30,709 nt of DNA from CAZWRN01 sp964636275. GTDB taxonomy: Bacteria > Patescibacteriota > Microgenomatia > Daviesbacterales > UBA10151. The DNA lies in assembly GCA_964636275.1 (NCBI GenBank), contig CAZWRN010000016.1:1-30709 (forward strand), read 5' to 3'. Shown here piece after piece: positions 18,993 through 26,397 of this stretch. The position numbers and the translations under genes are program-made. Under the pieces are notes generated by a model. That model saw only the letters and a program-made list of their open reading frames with translations, searched no databases and was not told where the DNA came from. How positions within the stretch are numbered: position 1 is the stretch's first letter; each line of letters begins with the position of its first letter.

Positions 18993-20714
18993 ATGATTAT
19001 TTTAATTTTATTCGCTTTTCTGGCTGGGATTGTCACTATACTATCACCATGTATTTTGCCGATTCTCCCGATCGTCTTATCTTCCTCATTTGACCCTAGT
19101 GGAAAATGGCGATCGTTTGGAGTTGTCACCGGATTTGTGATTAGTTTTACTTTTTTTACATTGTTCCTCTCAACAATAGTTCAGCTGAGTGGTATCCCGG
19201 CTGAATCTTTACGTTATGTTTCTATATTTATATTGATCTTTTTTGGTCTGAGTCTGTTTATTCCGGTATTTCAGATTCTGATGGAAAAGCTTTTCAGTGC
19301 GCTGACCTCCTTTGCCCCAAGTTCGCAAAACAGACACGGCTTTATAGGAGGAGTAGTGATCGGTTTATCTTTAGGACTTTTGTGGACTCCCTGTGTCGGT
19401 CCAATTCTGGCTTCGGTGATCAGTCTGGCCTTATCTGGTACAGTGACCTTCGATGCCGCATTAATCACTTTGGCTTATTCTTTGGGAACAGCTATCCCAA
19501 TGTTTTTAATCATTCAGGGCGGATCGACCGCTTTGCAAAAAGTTCCTTGGTTGCTGCAAAACAGTAGTAAAATTCAAAAGCTGTTTGGCGTATTGATGGT
19601 GCTGACTGCCATCGCCATATTTTTCAACCTTGATCGCCGGTTTCAGAGCTGGATTTTGGACACCTTTCCTCAGTATGGAGTCGGTCTGACCCAACTGGAA
19701 GACAACACCTCTGTTTTAGAACAACTGAAAAATATGACTGATCAACCAATGGATGATTCACAGATGGGTAAACCCACCACCGATGTTATGAATGAGATTG
19801 GTCCAGCGGCGCCTGAGTTGGTCGTTGGAGGGGAGTGGTTTAATACAGAGCCTTTCAAGCTGGCTGATCTAAAAGGCAAGGTGGTGCTTGTCGATTTTTG
19901 GACTTACTCATGTATCAATTGCCAAAGGACGCTCCCATATTTGCGGAAATGGTGGAGCGAATATAAAGATCAAGGGTTGGTCATAATAGGGGTTCATTCA
20001 CCAGAGTTTGAATTTGAAAAAAACCCTCAAAACGTTTCGAAGGCTCTTAAAGATTTTGAAATTGAATATCCCGTCATGCAGGACAACAACTTTGCTACCT
20101 GGCGGGCTTATCAAAATCGGTATTGGCCAGCCAAATACTTAATTGATAAAAATGGCCGGGTCAGATACACCCATTTTGGTGAAGGTGCTTACAACGAAAC
20201 CGAAGAAAAGATTCGGGAGCTGCTTTCCGAAACCGGAAAAGAGTTGACGGGGCAAGTTTCCAATCCTGATTACGAGGTCTACTCACAGACGCCAGAGCTT
20301 TATTTGGGGTATCAGAGAATGGAGTATTTAGCTTCACCTGAAAGAGTGATCAGAGATCAACTCAGTCAGTATAGCGCTCCCAAAGATCTGACAGATAATA
20401 CTTTTGCCTTTAGCGGTAGCTGGAAAATCATGCCAGAGTATTCCAATCCGCAAGCGGGTGCCACATTGAGATTAAATTTTGAAGCGAAAGAGGTTTTTTT
20501 AGTCATGAAACCCACCGGTGCTGTGCCTGGTCAGATCAAACTAACATTAGATGGTAAATTGCAGTCAGTTGGGGAGGATGTTCAGCAGGGGGTGGTCAAT
20601 GTTGATACTGACAGGCTCTACAAACTGATCAAACTAGAAAATCCCGGCCGACATTTATTGCAGTTGGAATTTCTAGACAACAATACGGAAATCTACGCTT
20701 TCACTTTTGGCTAG
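18993..20714 (+). CDS. dipZ: DipZ-like fusion: CcdA electron transporter, TlpA-like thioredoxin and C-terminal beta domain
   Basis: Residues 1-~215 are a CcdA/DsbD-type membrane domain carrying electrons from cytoplasmic thioredoxin across the membrane; its redox cysteines are Cys20 (SPCILPILP) and Cys134 (TPCVGPILAS). Residues ~275-425 are an external thioredoxin domain with CINC (307-310) in FWTYSCINCQRTLPYL, the form typical of mycobacterial DipZ, and the loop RYWPAKYLID with its cis-Pro. Residues ~430-573 are a carbohydrate-binding-module-like beta sandwich, as in DipZ. It is the reducing counterpart of the DsbA/DsbB pair at 7805. Probably cotranscribed with the thioredoxin gene; no promoter of its own is seen. 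Confidence 0.92.
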   Translation: MIILILFAFLAGIVTILSPCILPILPIVLSSSFDPSGKWRSFGVVTGFVISFTFFTLFLSTIVQLSGIPAESLRYVSIFILIFFGLSLFIPVFQILMEKLFSALTSFAPSSQNRHGFIGGVVIGLSLGLLWTPCVGPILASVISLALSGTVTFDAALITLAYSLGTAIPMFLIIQGGSTALQKVPWLLQNSSKIQKLFGVLMVLTAIAIFFNLDRRFQSWILDTFPQYGVGLTQLEDNTSVLEQLKNMTDQPMDDSQMGKPTTDVMNEIGPAAPELVVGGEWFNTEPFKLADLKGKVVLVDFWTYSCINCQRTLPYLRKWWSEYKDQGLVIIGVHSPEFEFEKNPQNVSKALKDFEIEYPVMQDNNFATWRAYQNRYWPAKYLIDKNGRVRYTHFGEGAYNETEEKIRELLSETGKELTGQVSNPDYEVYSQTPELYLGYQRMEYLASPERVIRDQLSQYSAPKDLTDNTFAFSGSWKIMPEYSNPQAGATLRLNFEAKEVFLVMKPTGAVPGQIKLTLDGKLQSVGEDVQQGVVNVDTDRLYKLIKLENPGRHLLQLEFLDNNTEIYAFTFG

Positions 20715-20727
20715 AGACAAAATAGGG

Positions 20728-20756
20728 TTGTGAGATCAACCAAAAATGTGTATTAT
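20728..20756 (+). promoter_or_regulatory. Promoter of the DUF368 gene, leaderless geometry
   Basis: TTGTGA (20728-20733), 17-bp spacer, TATTAT (20751-20756); the predicted start falls on the ATG at 20763 and argues against the upstream GTG at 20730. Confidence 0.65.
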
Positions 20757-20762
20757 CATCTG

Positions 20763-21758
20763 ATGCAACTGATCCGAGAAGTCCAGTCAAATTTTAAAAA
20801 ATATCTCAGGCTTTATTTGACTGGTTTTGCCATGGGTACAGCCGATCTGATACCAGGAGTTTCAGGAGGTACAGTAGCATTTTTATCTGGGATTTATGAA
20901 GAGCTTTTGTACACAATTAAAACCTTAAGTGGTGATTTTTTGCGCCTTTTGCTCAAAGGACAAATCAAACCAGCTATTCAACTGATTCCGTTTAAATTTC
21001 TCATTCCACTAGCTGGAGGTTTATTTACGGCATTATTTGCATTGGCCAATCTGCTTAGTTTCCTTTTGGCTGCGTATCCATCTTTTGTCTGGGCTTTCTT
21101 TTTTGGCTTGGTTCTATCTTCCACCTGGATTGTTCTCAAAAGAGTCGTCAAATGGGATCTAACAGATAAAATTTCTTTTGTAATTGCTACGATTGTTACC
21201 TATTTTCTCGTCGGCTTGATCCCCATCGAAACCCCCAATTCGCTGCCATTTATATTTTTAAGCGGAGCTATTGCTATTTGTGCCATGATTCTACCTGGTA
21301 TTTCCGGATCATTTATTTTACTTCTTTTGGGTAAGTATCATCAGATATTAGGAGCTGTGACGGATCGGAATTTCTCCATTTTGGCGGTTTTTATGGCAGG
21401 CTGTGTGATAGGTTTAGCGCTTTTCTCCCGTGTGCTTAGTTGGCTGTTTAAACACCATCACGATATCTCAGTGGCAATTTTAGCTGGTGTGATGTTGGGA
21501 TCAATCAGAAAAATCTGGCCCTGGCAGGAGGTAGTGCAGACTAGGATCAACAGCCATGGCGAAGAGGTTCCTTTTATAGTCAACAACGTTTTACCCTCAT
21601 CATTTGATCTGACATTTTTAAGCATTATGATATTAATGATTTTAGGTGCCGGATTTGTGCTTTACCTTGACAGGTATCAACTGACCAAAGAGCAGACAGG
21701 TGATATTGAAAATAAACAGTTCAAAAAAGATTATCAAAAATCACTGCAAAACCAGTAA
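20763..21758 (+). CDS. DUF368 family protein, probable polyprenyl-phosphate transporter (PopT-like)
   Basis: The first helix carries the DUF368 signature GFAMGTADLIPGVSGGTVAFLSGIYEELL, and a second related motif occurs at AICAMILPGISGSFILLLLGKYHQIL; about nine hydrophobic helices follow the family pattern. DUF368 proteins (PopT) flip undecaprenyl phosphate back across the membrane for cell-wall synthesis. I start at ATG 20763 rather than the GTG at 20730, because the -10/-35 pair places the transcript start there. The tail (after about residue 310) is charged. Confidence 0.92.
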   Translation: MQLIREVQSNFKKYLRLYLTGFAMGTADLIPGVSGGTVAFLSGIYEELLYTIKTLSGDFLRLLLKGQIKPAIQLIPFKFLIPLAGGLFTALFALANLLSFLLAAYPSFVWAFFFGLVLSSTWIVLKRVVKWDLTDKISFVIATIVTYFLVGLIPIETPNSLPFIFLSGAIAICAMILPGISGSFILLLLGKYHQILGAVTDRNFSILAVFMAGCVIGLALFSRVLSWLFKHHHDISVAILAGVMLGSIRKIWPWQEVVQTRINSHGEEVPFIVNNVLPSSFDLTFLSIMILMILGAGFVLYLDRYQLTKEQTGDIENKQFKKDYQKSLQNQ

Positions 21759-21854
21759 TTTCTAAGAACTTGTATCAACGTCGTCAAAACTGGATAGAAT
21801 GATTTATTTTTAAACTAAAGAAAAAATTTAAATGGTCTCAGTAGTATCTAAAAT

Positions 21855-22127
21855 ATGAAAAAAATAATTCATGCTCGCTCTTTTCAGATCCTCATTGGAT
21901 TGGTGGTGCTAATCATTCTTTTCCTGATGATATTATGGCAAAGTGGAGTTGAAGATTACTGTTGGGGTGTCGGTGATATGAAAGCTATGGGAAAACCCGA
22001 AACCATTGTAATTCAAGCGGACGAAGCTAAAAAGCTGTTTGGTGAGGATATCGATATTTCCTCATCAGGTACTGCTGAAGTCGGAACCGCGGCTTATTAT
22101 CACTTCAAGTGTCACTTTGAGATGTAA
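21855..22127 (+). CDS. Small membrane-anchored or exported protein, unknown
   Basis: The 90-residue protein has a basic start (MKKIIHARS), one hydrophobic helix (about 10-28), and an external part with two Cys (36 in DYCWGVGDMK and 86 in HFKCHFEM) that could form a disulfide. I recognise no family. TAGTAT (21842-21847) would start the transcript 1 nt before the ATG. A disulfide would fit the Dsb machinery present in this region. Confidence 0.6.
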   Translation: MKKIIHARSFQILIGLVVLIILFLMILWQSGVEDYCWGVGDMKAMGKPETIVIQADEAKKLFGEDIDISSSGTAEVGTAAYYHFKCHFEM

Positions 22128-22197
22128 TTCTCTCCACTAAGCCGACAATCAACCTATAATATTAGAGTTTGAGCTTAATTACTGATATAATTGCTGC

Positions 22198-22683
22198 ATG
22201 TATCCAGCTGATTTTGAAAAAAGAATAGAACAGGCAAAGCAAGCTAATTTTGAAAATCTAAATTGTCTTGGAGCTGTTTTCTATTTACTTGGAGCCACCG
22301 ATAAGGAGCGTTATATTGATCCATGGTTGCAACGGACTACTGTTAAAATCTCATTTAAACGAGTTGATGAAATGAAAAGAAATGACCGGTATTTTCCTGA
22401 ATCTGCTCAGGCAGTCGGAATTTGGGAAAATAGATCACGGCATTATTCACATATGGGTGTCATCTGGCCTGATCCAAATCTTATAATACATCGTCGGGGA
22501 TTCAACCAACCTTTAGTCGAAACTACCCCTCGCCAGATTATTCGACATTATAATGCAGATGAGATCGCTAAGAATGGTACACAGTTTTATTATTTACAAA
22601 TTCAGGATCAGCTACCTTCCATCTGGCGCCAGGTAATGTATAACTTTTTAGATCAATTTGCTAACCCCCCATTAATGACTTAG
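22198..22683 (+). CDS. Cys/His protein, paralogue 1 (possible NlpC/P60-like peptidase fold)
   Basis: A soluble 161-residue protein that clearly resembles the product of 24138-24560. Shared features are the start MYPxDFxxRxExxK, Asn-Cys (Cys23) at the head of a helix followed by LLGxTDxExxIxP, and His85 in HMG(V/I) within a hydrophobic strand, followed by a strand ending in an Arg/Glu pair. Cys at a helix start followed by His in a strand is the order of papain-like NlpC/P60 and related enzymes; the assignment is tentative. There is no signal peptide. A perfect TATAAT (22186-22191) predicts a leaderless start exactly on the ATG. Confidence 0.7.
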   Translation: MYPADFEKRIEQAKQANFENLNCLGAVFYLLGATDKERYIDPWLQRTTVKISFKRVDEMKRNDRYFPESAQAVGIWENRSRHYSHMGVIWPDPNLIIHRRGFNQPLVETTPRQIIRHYNADEIAKNGTQFYYLQIQDQLPSIWRQVMYNFLDQFANPPLMT

Positions 22684-22798
22684 TTCGGTACACTAAATAA
22701 TTCGGAATTAATTAATGCATGTTTTGATCGTCGCCGATGCTTCAAAATGTGTGATAAAAATCATCGCCAAAAATCAACATTTCTGCTAAAAATAAGAT

Positions 22799-23137
22799 AT
22801 GTCAAAGCAATTTTTTTTGCGATTGGCAGTTTGGATTGCAATATTTTATATACTGTTTTTGGCTCTTTTTGCCTTTGATGCATTTATACCGGGTGAGACT
22901 TTAATTCACAATCTAACAGGCTTTCTCATTCACCTGATCCCAAACATAATTCTATCAGTTGGTTTATATCTGAGCTGGCGGTATCCAAATATCGGTAGTG
23001 CTCTGTTTTTAACTTTTTTTGTCAGCGCCGCCTTCTTTTTTAGTGGTAATAATCTGATAGTACAGTTGCTAATTTTTAGCCCGCTTTTAATAATTGGCGG
23101 ATTATTTTTCCTGGCGGATAAAAAATCAGTTAACTGA
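22799..23137 (+). CDS. Small four-helix membrane protein, unknown
   Basis: The 112 residues form about four membrane helices separated by very short loops (SKQFFLRLAVWIAIFYILFLALFAF; FLIHLIPNIILSVGLYLSW; SALFLTFFVSAAFFF; LLIFSPLLIIGGLFFLA). Small proteins of this layout are common but not assigned a function. The following bPH2 gene starts 21 bp downstream with its own Shine-Dalgarno, so the two form an operon. Confidence 0.7.
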   Translation: MSKQFFLRLAVWIAIFYILFLALFAFDAFIPGETLIHNLTGFLIHLIPNIILSVGLYLSWRYPNIGSALFLTFFVSAAFFFSGNNLIVQLLIFSPLLIIGGLFFLADKKSVN

Positions 23138-23158
23138 TCCAATCAGAAAGGAGAGCAG

Positions 23159-23701
23159 GTGGGAGAAGGTATTACTCTGGCTCATCTCAATATTCGTCAA
23201 AGTATCACTATCCTTTTGGCTAGACTCGTCACAATCGATGTCGTGGTGGCGGCTTTAGTGATCGGATTTTACTGGCTTTTATCTTTGATCGGAGATTATT
23301 TTGCCCTAGATACATGGCATACTTTTATCTTTCTGTTAGGATTTATCCTGGCAGGTATTTTTAAGATATCGATTACTGTCTGGGTCGTTTTACTCTGGCT
23401 CAATGAGTATTACGAGATCACACCTGAATATATTTATCATAAAAAAGGGCTGATTTTCAGGACTACTCAGGAGTACCGGATCGATCAGCTTCGTCGCATC
23501 GAAGTGGAGGATTCATTATTAGGAGAAATTTTCAATTTTTCTACAGTGACTTTATATGATATGAGGCTCAATAAAACTCTCCAAATGTATCTGATCCACA
23601 ACCCGAGAAAATATGTCAAAGTATTGCAGGATATCAAACCAACTATTGAGACTGAAACAGAACATACCAGACTGCCTTTTTTGAAAAATGACCTGATATA
23701 A
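23159..23701 (+). CDS. Membrane protein with bacterial PH-like domain (bPH2/YdbT-type)
   Basis: Two membrane helices (about 30-50 and 58-85) are followed by a PH-like domain: LNEYYEITPEYIYHKKGLIFRTTQEYRIDQLRRIEVEDSLLGEIFNFSTVTLYD, the typical bPH2 order of 'Y-x-I-T-x-E...G-x-x-x-R...I-D-x-L-R-x-I-x-V...S-x-L-G-x-I-F-x-F-S-T-V'. The role of these proteins is not well known; they may sense envelope state. The start is the GTG at 23159, with AAAGGAGA just before it. A strong terminator follows the stop. Confidence 0.85.
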   Translation: MGEGITLAHLNIRQSITILLARLVTIDVVVAALVIGFYWLLSLIGDYFALDTWHTFIFLLGFILAGIFKISITVWVVLLWLNEYYEITPEYIYHKKGLIFRTTQEYRIDQLRRIEVEDSLLGEIFNFSTVTLYDMRLNKTLQMYLIHNPRKYVKVLQDIKPTIETETEHTRLPFLKNDLI

Positions 23702-23716
23702 ATGTAAAAAATGCAC

Positions 23717-23740
23717 TCACACACCGGGTGTGTGATTTTT
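23717..23740 (+). terminator. Intrinsic terminator after the bPH2 gene
   Basis: TCACACAC (23717-23724), a CGG loop and GTGTGTGA (23728-23735) form a perfect 8-bp stem followed by TTTTT. Confidence 0.9.
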
Positions 23741-23751
23741 AAACCTATAGT

Positions 23752-23780
23752 TTGATTTTAGGGTCAAAAATAAGTATAAT
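23752..23780 (+). promoter_or_regulatory. Promoter of the 23787 gene, leaderless geometry
   Basis: TTGATT (23752-23757), 17-bp spacer, perfect TATAAT (23775-23780); the predicted start is exactly the ATG at 23787. Confidence 0.75.
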
Positions 23781-23786
23781 AGCAAC

Positions 23787-24107
23787 ATGACATTTGATAA
23801 TGAAAAAAATATCGGTCAACCTCCTCAGGAGCCAAATCCGGAAAACCCACATTTGCAGAGATTAAATCTGGCTCGTGAACTGGCTCGGCAAAGTGATCAG
23901 AATCCAGCTTCCACTCCCAGACAAAATTTAAGCTTATCTATGGATATTCTTGATGCTTTAGATCCCGCTGCAAAAAATGGAGATTTATCCGCTCTTTGCG
24001 CTTTAGAGGCCTTGGAACAGGTAGCGCAAAGAGCGTCATCTCAACTTGACGGATTAGAGGCCAGACTCAGAAGACTAGAATTAAAACGCAACCAGCGCCG
24101 AAATTAA
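23787..24107 (+). CDS. Small helical protein with basic coiled-coil end, unknown
   Basis: The 106-residue protein has a disordered Pro/Asn/Glu-rich start and a helical second half (LSALCALEALEQVAQRASSQ, then LDGLEARLRRLELKRNQRRN) with leucine spacing of a short coiled coil and a strongly basic end. No family is recognised. A textbook promoter directly upstream supports a real gene. Together with the next two genes it makes a row of independently promoted short genes. Confidence 0.65.
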   Translation: MTFDNEKNIGQPPQEPNPENPHLQRLNLARELARQSDQNPASTPRQNLSLSMDILDALDPAAKNGDLSALCALEALEQVAQRASSQLDGLEARLRRLELKRNQRRN

Positions 24108-24137
24108 TTCCTTTTCAGATTTGTTAAAATCACGCCT

Positions 24138-24560
24138 ATGTATCCAGTAGATTTTCCAGCCAGATTAGAAAGATCCAAAGCAAACACCAGAAGTGTTAAC
24201 TGTATTAGTGCTGCGCATTTTTTATTGGGTTTAACTGACAGTGAAAAATTCATTGAACCCGAGAGAACAGAGACCACATATATGGGAATGCGTTTTAGAA
24301 AAGTGGGATCTGCTAATTTTAAGAATCTTTATTTGCCGGATGAAGCAGTTGCTTTTGGCTTTTCCAGTGAATCATGGGAATCTTATTGGCATATGGGAAT
24401 AGTCAGTCCCTACAACAGAGACAGAATAATAGAAAGAGAAGCTGCTGCCGCTCCTATTACCGAGAAACCATTCGAGCAAATTTTGAAAGGATTAAGAAAT
24501 CCTACAGGCGTCAGAATAGATTTCTTCAAACTCAATCCAGACTGGTTTTATCCAAGATAA
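24138..24560 (+). CDS. Cys/His protein, paralogue 2 (possible NlpC/P60-like peptidase fold)
   Basis: The 140 residues are homologous to 22198-22683 over nearly the whole length. Conserved here are MYPVDFPARLERSK, Cys22 in VNCISAAHFLLGLTDSEKFIEP, and His85 in YWHMGIVSP, followed by RIIEREAAAAPITEKPFEQI. The shorter C-terminus lacks the last ~20 residues of paralogue 1. TAAAAT (24125-24130) predicts a start 1 nt before the ATG. The function is inferred only from the position of the Cys and His. Confidence 0.7.
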   Translation: MYPVDFPARLERSKANTRSVNCISAAHFLLGLTDSEKFIEPERTETTYMGMRFRKVGSANFKNLYLPDEAVAFGFSSESWESYWHMGIVSPYNRDRIIEREAAAAPITEKPFEQILKGLRNPTGVRIDFFKLNPDWFYPR

Positions 24561-24569
24561 GCTCCTCAG

Positions 24570-24598
24570 TTGTCTCTATAAATAAAATGACCTATAAT
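24570..24598 (+). promoter_or_regulatory. Promoter of the 24606 gene, leaderless geometry
   Basis: TTGTCT (24570-24575), 17-bp spacer, perfect TATAAT (24593-24598); the predicted start is 1 nt before the ATG at 24606. Confidence 0.7.
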
Positions 24599-24605
24599 AG
24601 TAAGC

Positions 24606-25196
24606 ATGAAAAATATCATTGATCGGTTTGAAGAAAAATACGAAGATGTGATTTATGGATTGCTTGATCGGAAAGAAGCTAAATTAGAACGCTCACAAGG
24701 GATTTTGGTTGGACAGCATATGAATGTCAAAGTAAAGGAATATCCATACTATAATGGCCCAATACTTTTATCGGATGGAACCGCAATTATTCCAGGTGAT
24801 CGTGTCGGGCAAATCCATCTGCTAAGAAATTTACCCAAGTTAAATCAGGAAGATGATTTACTAAAGATTACCCGGGAACTCTATCAGTCAGTGCGCGAAT
24901 CAATGGAAGCGTTGGCAACCTTAAGTGAAAATAATGATCCTAGGTTGGATGGAGTAAATGCTTTTTATGGCACTTCACATCTAGCTGGACCCCTCGCTAC
25001 AAGACTAGGATTTGATGTGAGAAAAATCGATGACTCGCTTGAAAGAAACCTAGAAACTTTTTTTGGCCGAACGCTAGTTTTTTGTCGTTCATCACACAAA
25101 AACTGGGGTGACAAATGGAAACAAGTAAAAAACAAAGAAGCTCAAAACGCCTTTATTTCACGAAGAAAACTCGTCCAGCTTTACTCTCAAAGCTAA
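24606..25196 (+). CDS. Soluble 196-residue protein with a YkoP-like segment
   Basis: The middle part reads GPILLSDGTAIIPGDRVGQIHLLRNLPKLN, similar in order (D-G-x-x-I-x-x-G-D-x-V-x-x-x-H-L-x-N) to the YkoP-like domain that sometimes accompanies polysaccharide-modifying enzymes. A long helical segment follows (LLKITRELYQSVRESMEALATLS), and then a region like VNAFYGTSHLAGPLATRLGFDV. There is no signal peptide or membrane helix. The domain match is tentative and the function unknown. The gene has a clear promoter and converges on the deoxyribosyltransferase-like gene. Confidence 0.68.
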   Translation: MKNIIDRFEEKYEDVIYGLLDRKEAKLERSQGILVGQHMNVKVKEYPYYNGPILLSDGTAIIPGDRVGQIHLLRNLPKLNQEDDLLKITRELYQSVRESMEALATLSENNDPRLDGVNAFYGTSHLAGPLATRLGFDVRKIDDSLERNLETFFGRTLVFCRSSHKNWGDKWKQVKNKEAQNAFISRRKLVQLYSQS

Positions 25197-25277
25197 AACT
25201 CTTATTTCTATATTCAGTAGATATTTCTCTTACAATCTGCTAAAGTCAGCGAATCAGAAAAATATTCAAGTGTTGAG

Positions 25278-25305
25278 CTTGGACGACAATGATGTGCTGT
25301 CCAAG
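25278..25305. other. Hairpin between convergent genes
   Basis: CTTGGAC (25278-25284) and GTCCAAG (25299-25305) form a 7-bp stem with a 14-nt loop in the 132-bp gap between convergent genes. No T-tract follows on either strand, so a terminator role is uncertain. Confidence 0.35.
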
Positions 25306-25328
25306 AATTAGTGAGTATAAATTTTGAA

Positions 25329-26102
25329 TTAACCTTTCCTTTTTTCGGAGTCAATAAAATCACTTAGGTAACCCAGTTTGTCAACTGAAGCATTATCAGA
25401 AATAGAATAATCAGATAAAAGTGTACCCAAATTAGATGAATTAGAAGATGAAATCGATGCAGCCCCTGATGAACTAAATATATCATTGATCATTAAATTA
25501 TTACTAATTTTTTGACTTGATTTAAAATTCCTTCTTAAGGAATTAATTTCATCAAGAATAATTTGAAGCCGCTCAGCTATTAATCCATCTTTTCTCTTTT
25601 CTGGATCATCGCTCTTTATTAAGTCTTGTACAGCCAAATAGCTTGAAATAGGATTAGTTATTAATGCATCCTTCGATTCAGAGATCTTAATAGCTGAAAC
25701 TAATTGATCTATAGCTAATTGGGGACTTGTCCAATCTGATATATCGTATCGGATCATATTCATAGCAGCTAAATCAAAGGGAGGAGGCCAGGATTCACTA
25801 TCAATTAAGTGAACACATGGCTTTTTTATTGCATGTCTAAGAGCAAGTTCGTAAAAAACATTTGGGTTTTTCCCACTCAGTACTGCAACAACAAGATCGT
25901 CTTCATATACATGTTTTAAAATAGAATTCGTAATTACACTAGGGTTATGATCTGAATCAGCTCTGATAGGTTCGTCAAAACCTGCTTTAATAACGGCAGG
26001 TTTTATAATAAAATCAAAAACTAAATCTGCATGCTTTCTAGTAGGAGATCCAATTTCGCCAATTGGTGAAATTATATAACACGACTTTTTAACAGTTGCC
26101 AT
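25329..26102 (-). CDS. Nucleoside 2-deoxyribosyltransferase-like protein, possible defence effector
   Basis: Residues 1-~130 form a Rossmann-like domain of the nucleoside-deoxyribosyltransferase/TIR-like group: CYIISPIGEIGSPTRKHADLVFDFIIKPA, EPIRAD, then DDLVVAVLSGKNPNVFYELALRHAIKKP with Glu85 in the position of the catalytic Glu of the transferases. Related domains cleave nucleosides or NAD and are used in bacterial immune systems, but stand-alone members with this SPIG...NPNVFYELxxRHA signature have no settled function. The C-terminal third is Ser/Asn-rich (IFSSSGAASISSSNSSNLG). A perfect TATAAT (26109-26114) predicts a leaderless start at the ATG. The gene borders the accessory-looking stretch to its right. 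Confidence 0.75.
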   Translation of the reverse strand: MATVKKSCYIISPIGEIGSPTRKHADLVFDFIIKPAVIKAGFDEPIRADSDHNPSVITNSILKHVYEDDLVVAVLSGKNPNVFYELALRHAIKKPCVHLIDSESWPPPFDLAAMNMIRYDISDWTSPQLAIDQLVSAIKISESKDALITNPISSYLAVQDLIKSDDPEKRKDGLIAERLQIILDEINSLRRNFKSSQKISNNLMINDIFSSSGAASISSSNSSNLGTLLSDYSISDNASVDKLGYLSDFIDSEKRKG

Positions 26103-26108
26103 TTACAC

Positions 26109-26114
26109 ATTATA
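26109..26114 (-). promoter_or_regulatory. -10 box of the deoxyribosyltransferase-like gene
   Basis: TATAAT on the minus strand predicts transcription from the A of the ATG at 26102; the -35 (TCATTA, 26132-26137) is poor. Confidence 0.5.
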
Positions 26115-26371
26115 CTGCAGATGTCCAGCGATAATGAAAAATGACTTAGCATTTCCTTTTTGAATGCTTTATTGTTAAAATTCACGCATGTCTTTAAAAG
26201 TTGGGAAGCCCATTCCACTATCCCAACTAATAATTTCCACTTCAAACTAACTTTCACCCTCCCAGACCCCAGAAAAGCTAGATTAATCCTTGAAAGAGAC
26301 GCTTTAGGAAGAATAATCCATTCAAAACCACCAGCAATGCCTTTAATTTGAGGCTAAGAAAGGAATTATGA

Positions 26372-26397
26372 GGGGTGTACCCCGTAAGCGTAGCTTA
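26372..26397 (+). promoter_or_regulatory. Two adjacent hairpins at the 26397 gene start
   Basis: GGGGT-GT-ACCCC (26372-26383) and TAAGC-GTA-GCTTA (26385-26397) stand side by side, the second ending on the first base of the ATG. AAAGGA lies just before them (26359-26364). They could hide the start codon. The rest of 26103-26371 shows no convincing gene. Confidence 0.45.

Noticed and set aside
20730..20762. GTG start for the DUF368 gene
   Set aside because: The -35 and -10 boxes lie within this segment and predict transcription from the ATG at 20763.
26160..26351. A 63-codon plus-strand frame starting with TTG in the gap before the knuckle-protein gene
   Set aside because: No -10 at leaderless distance, no Shine-Dalgarno and no recognisable protein pattern; the 61-codon frame on the other strand (26072-26257) is equally unconvincing.
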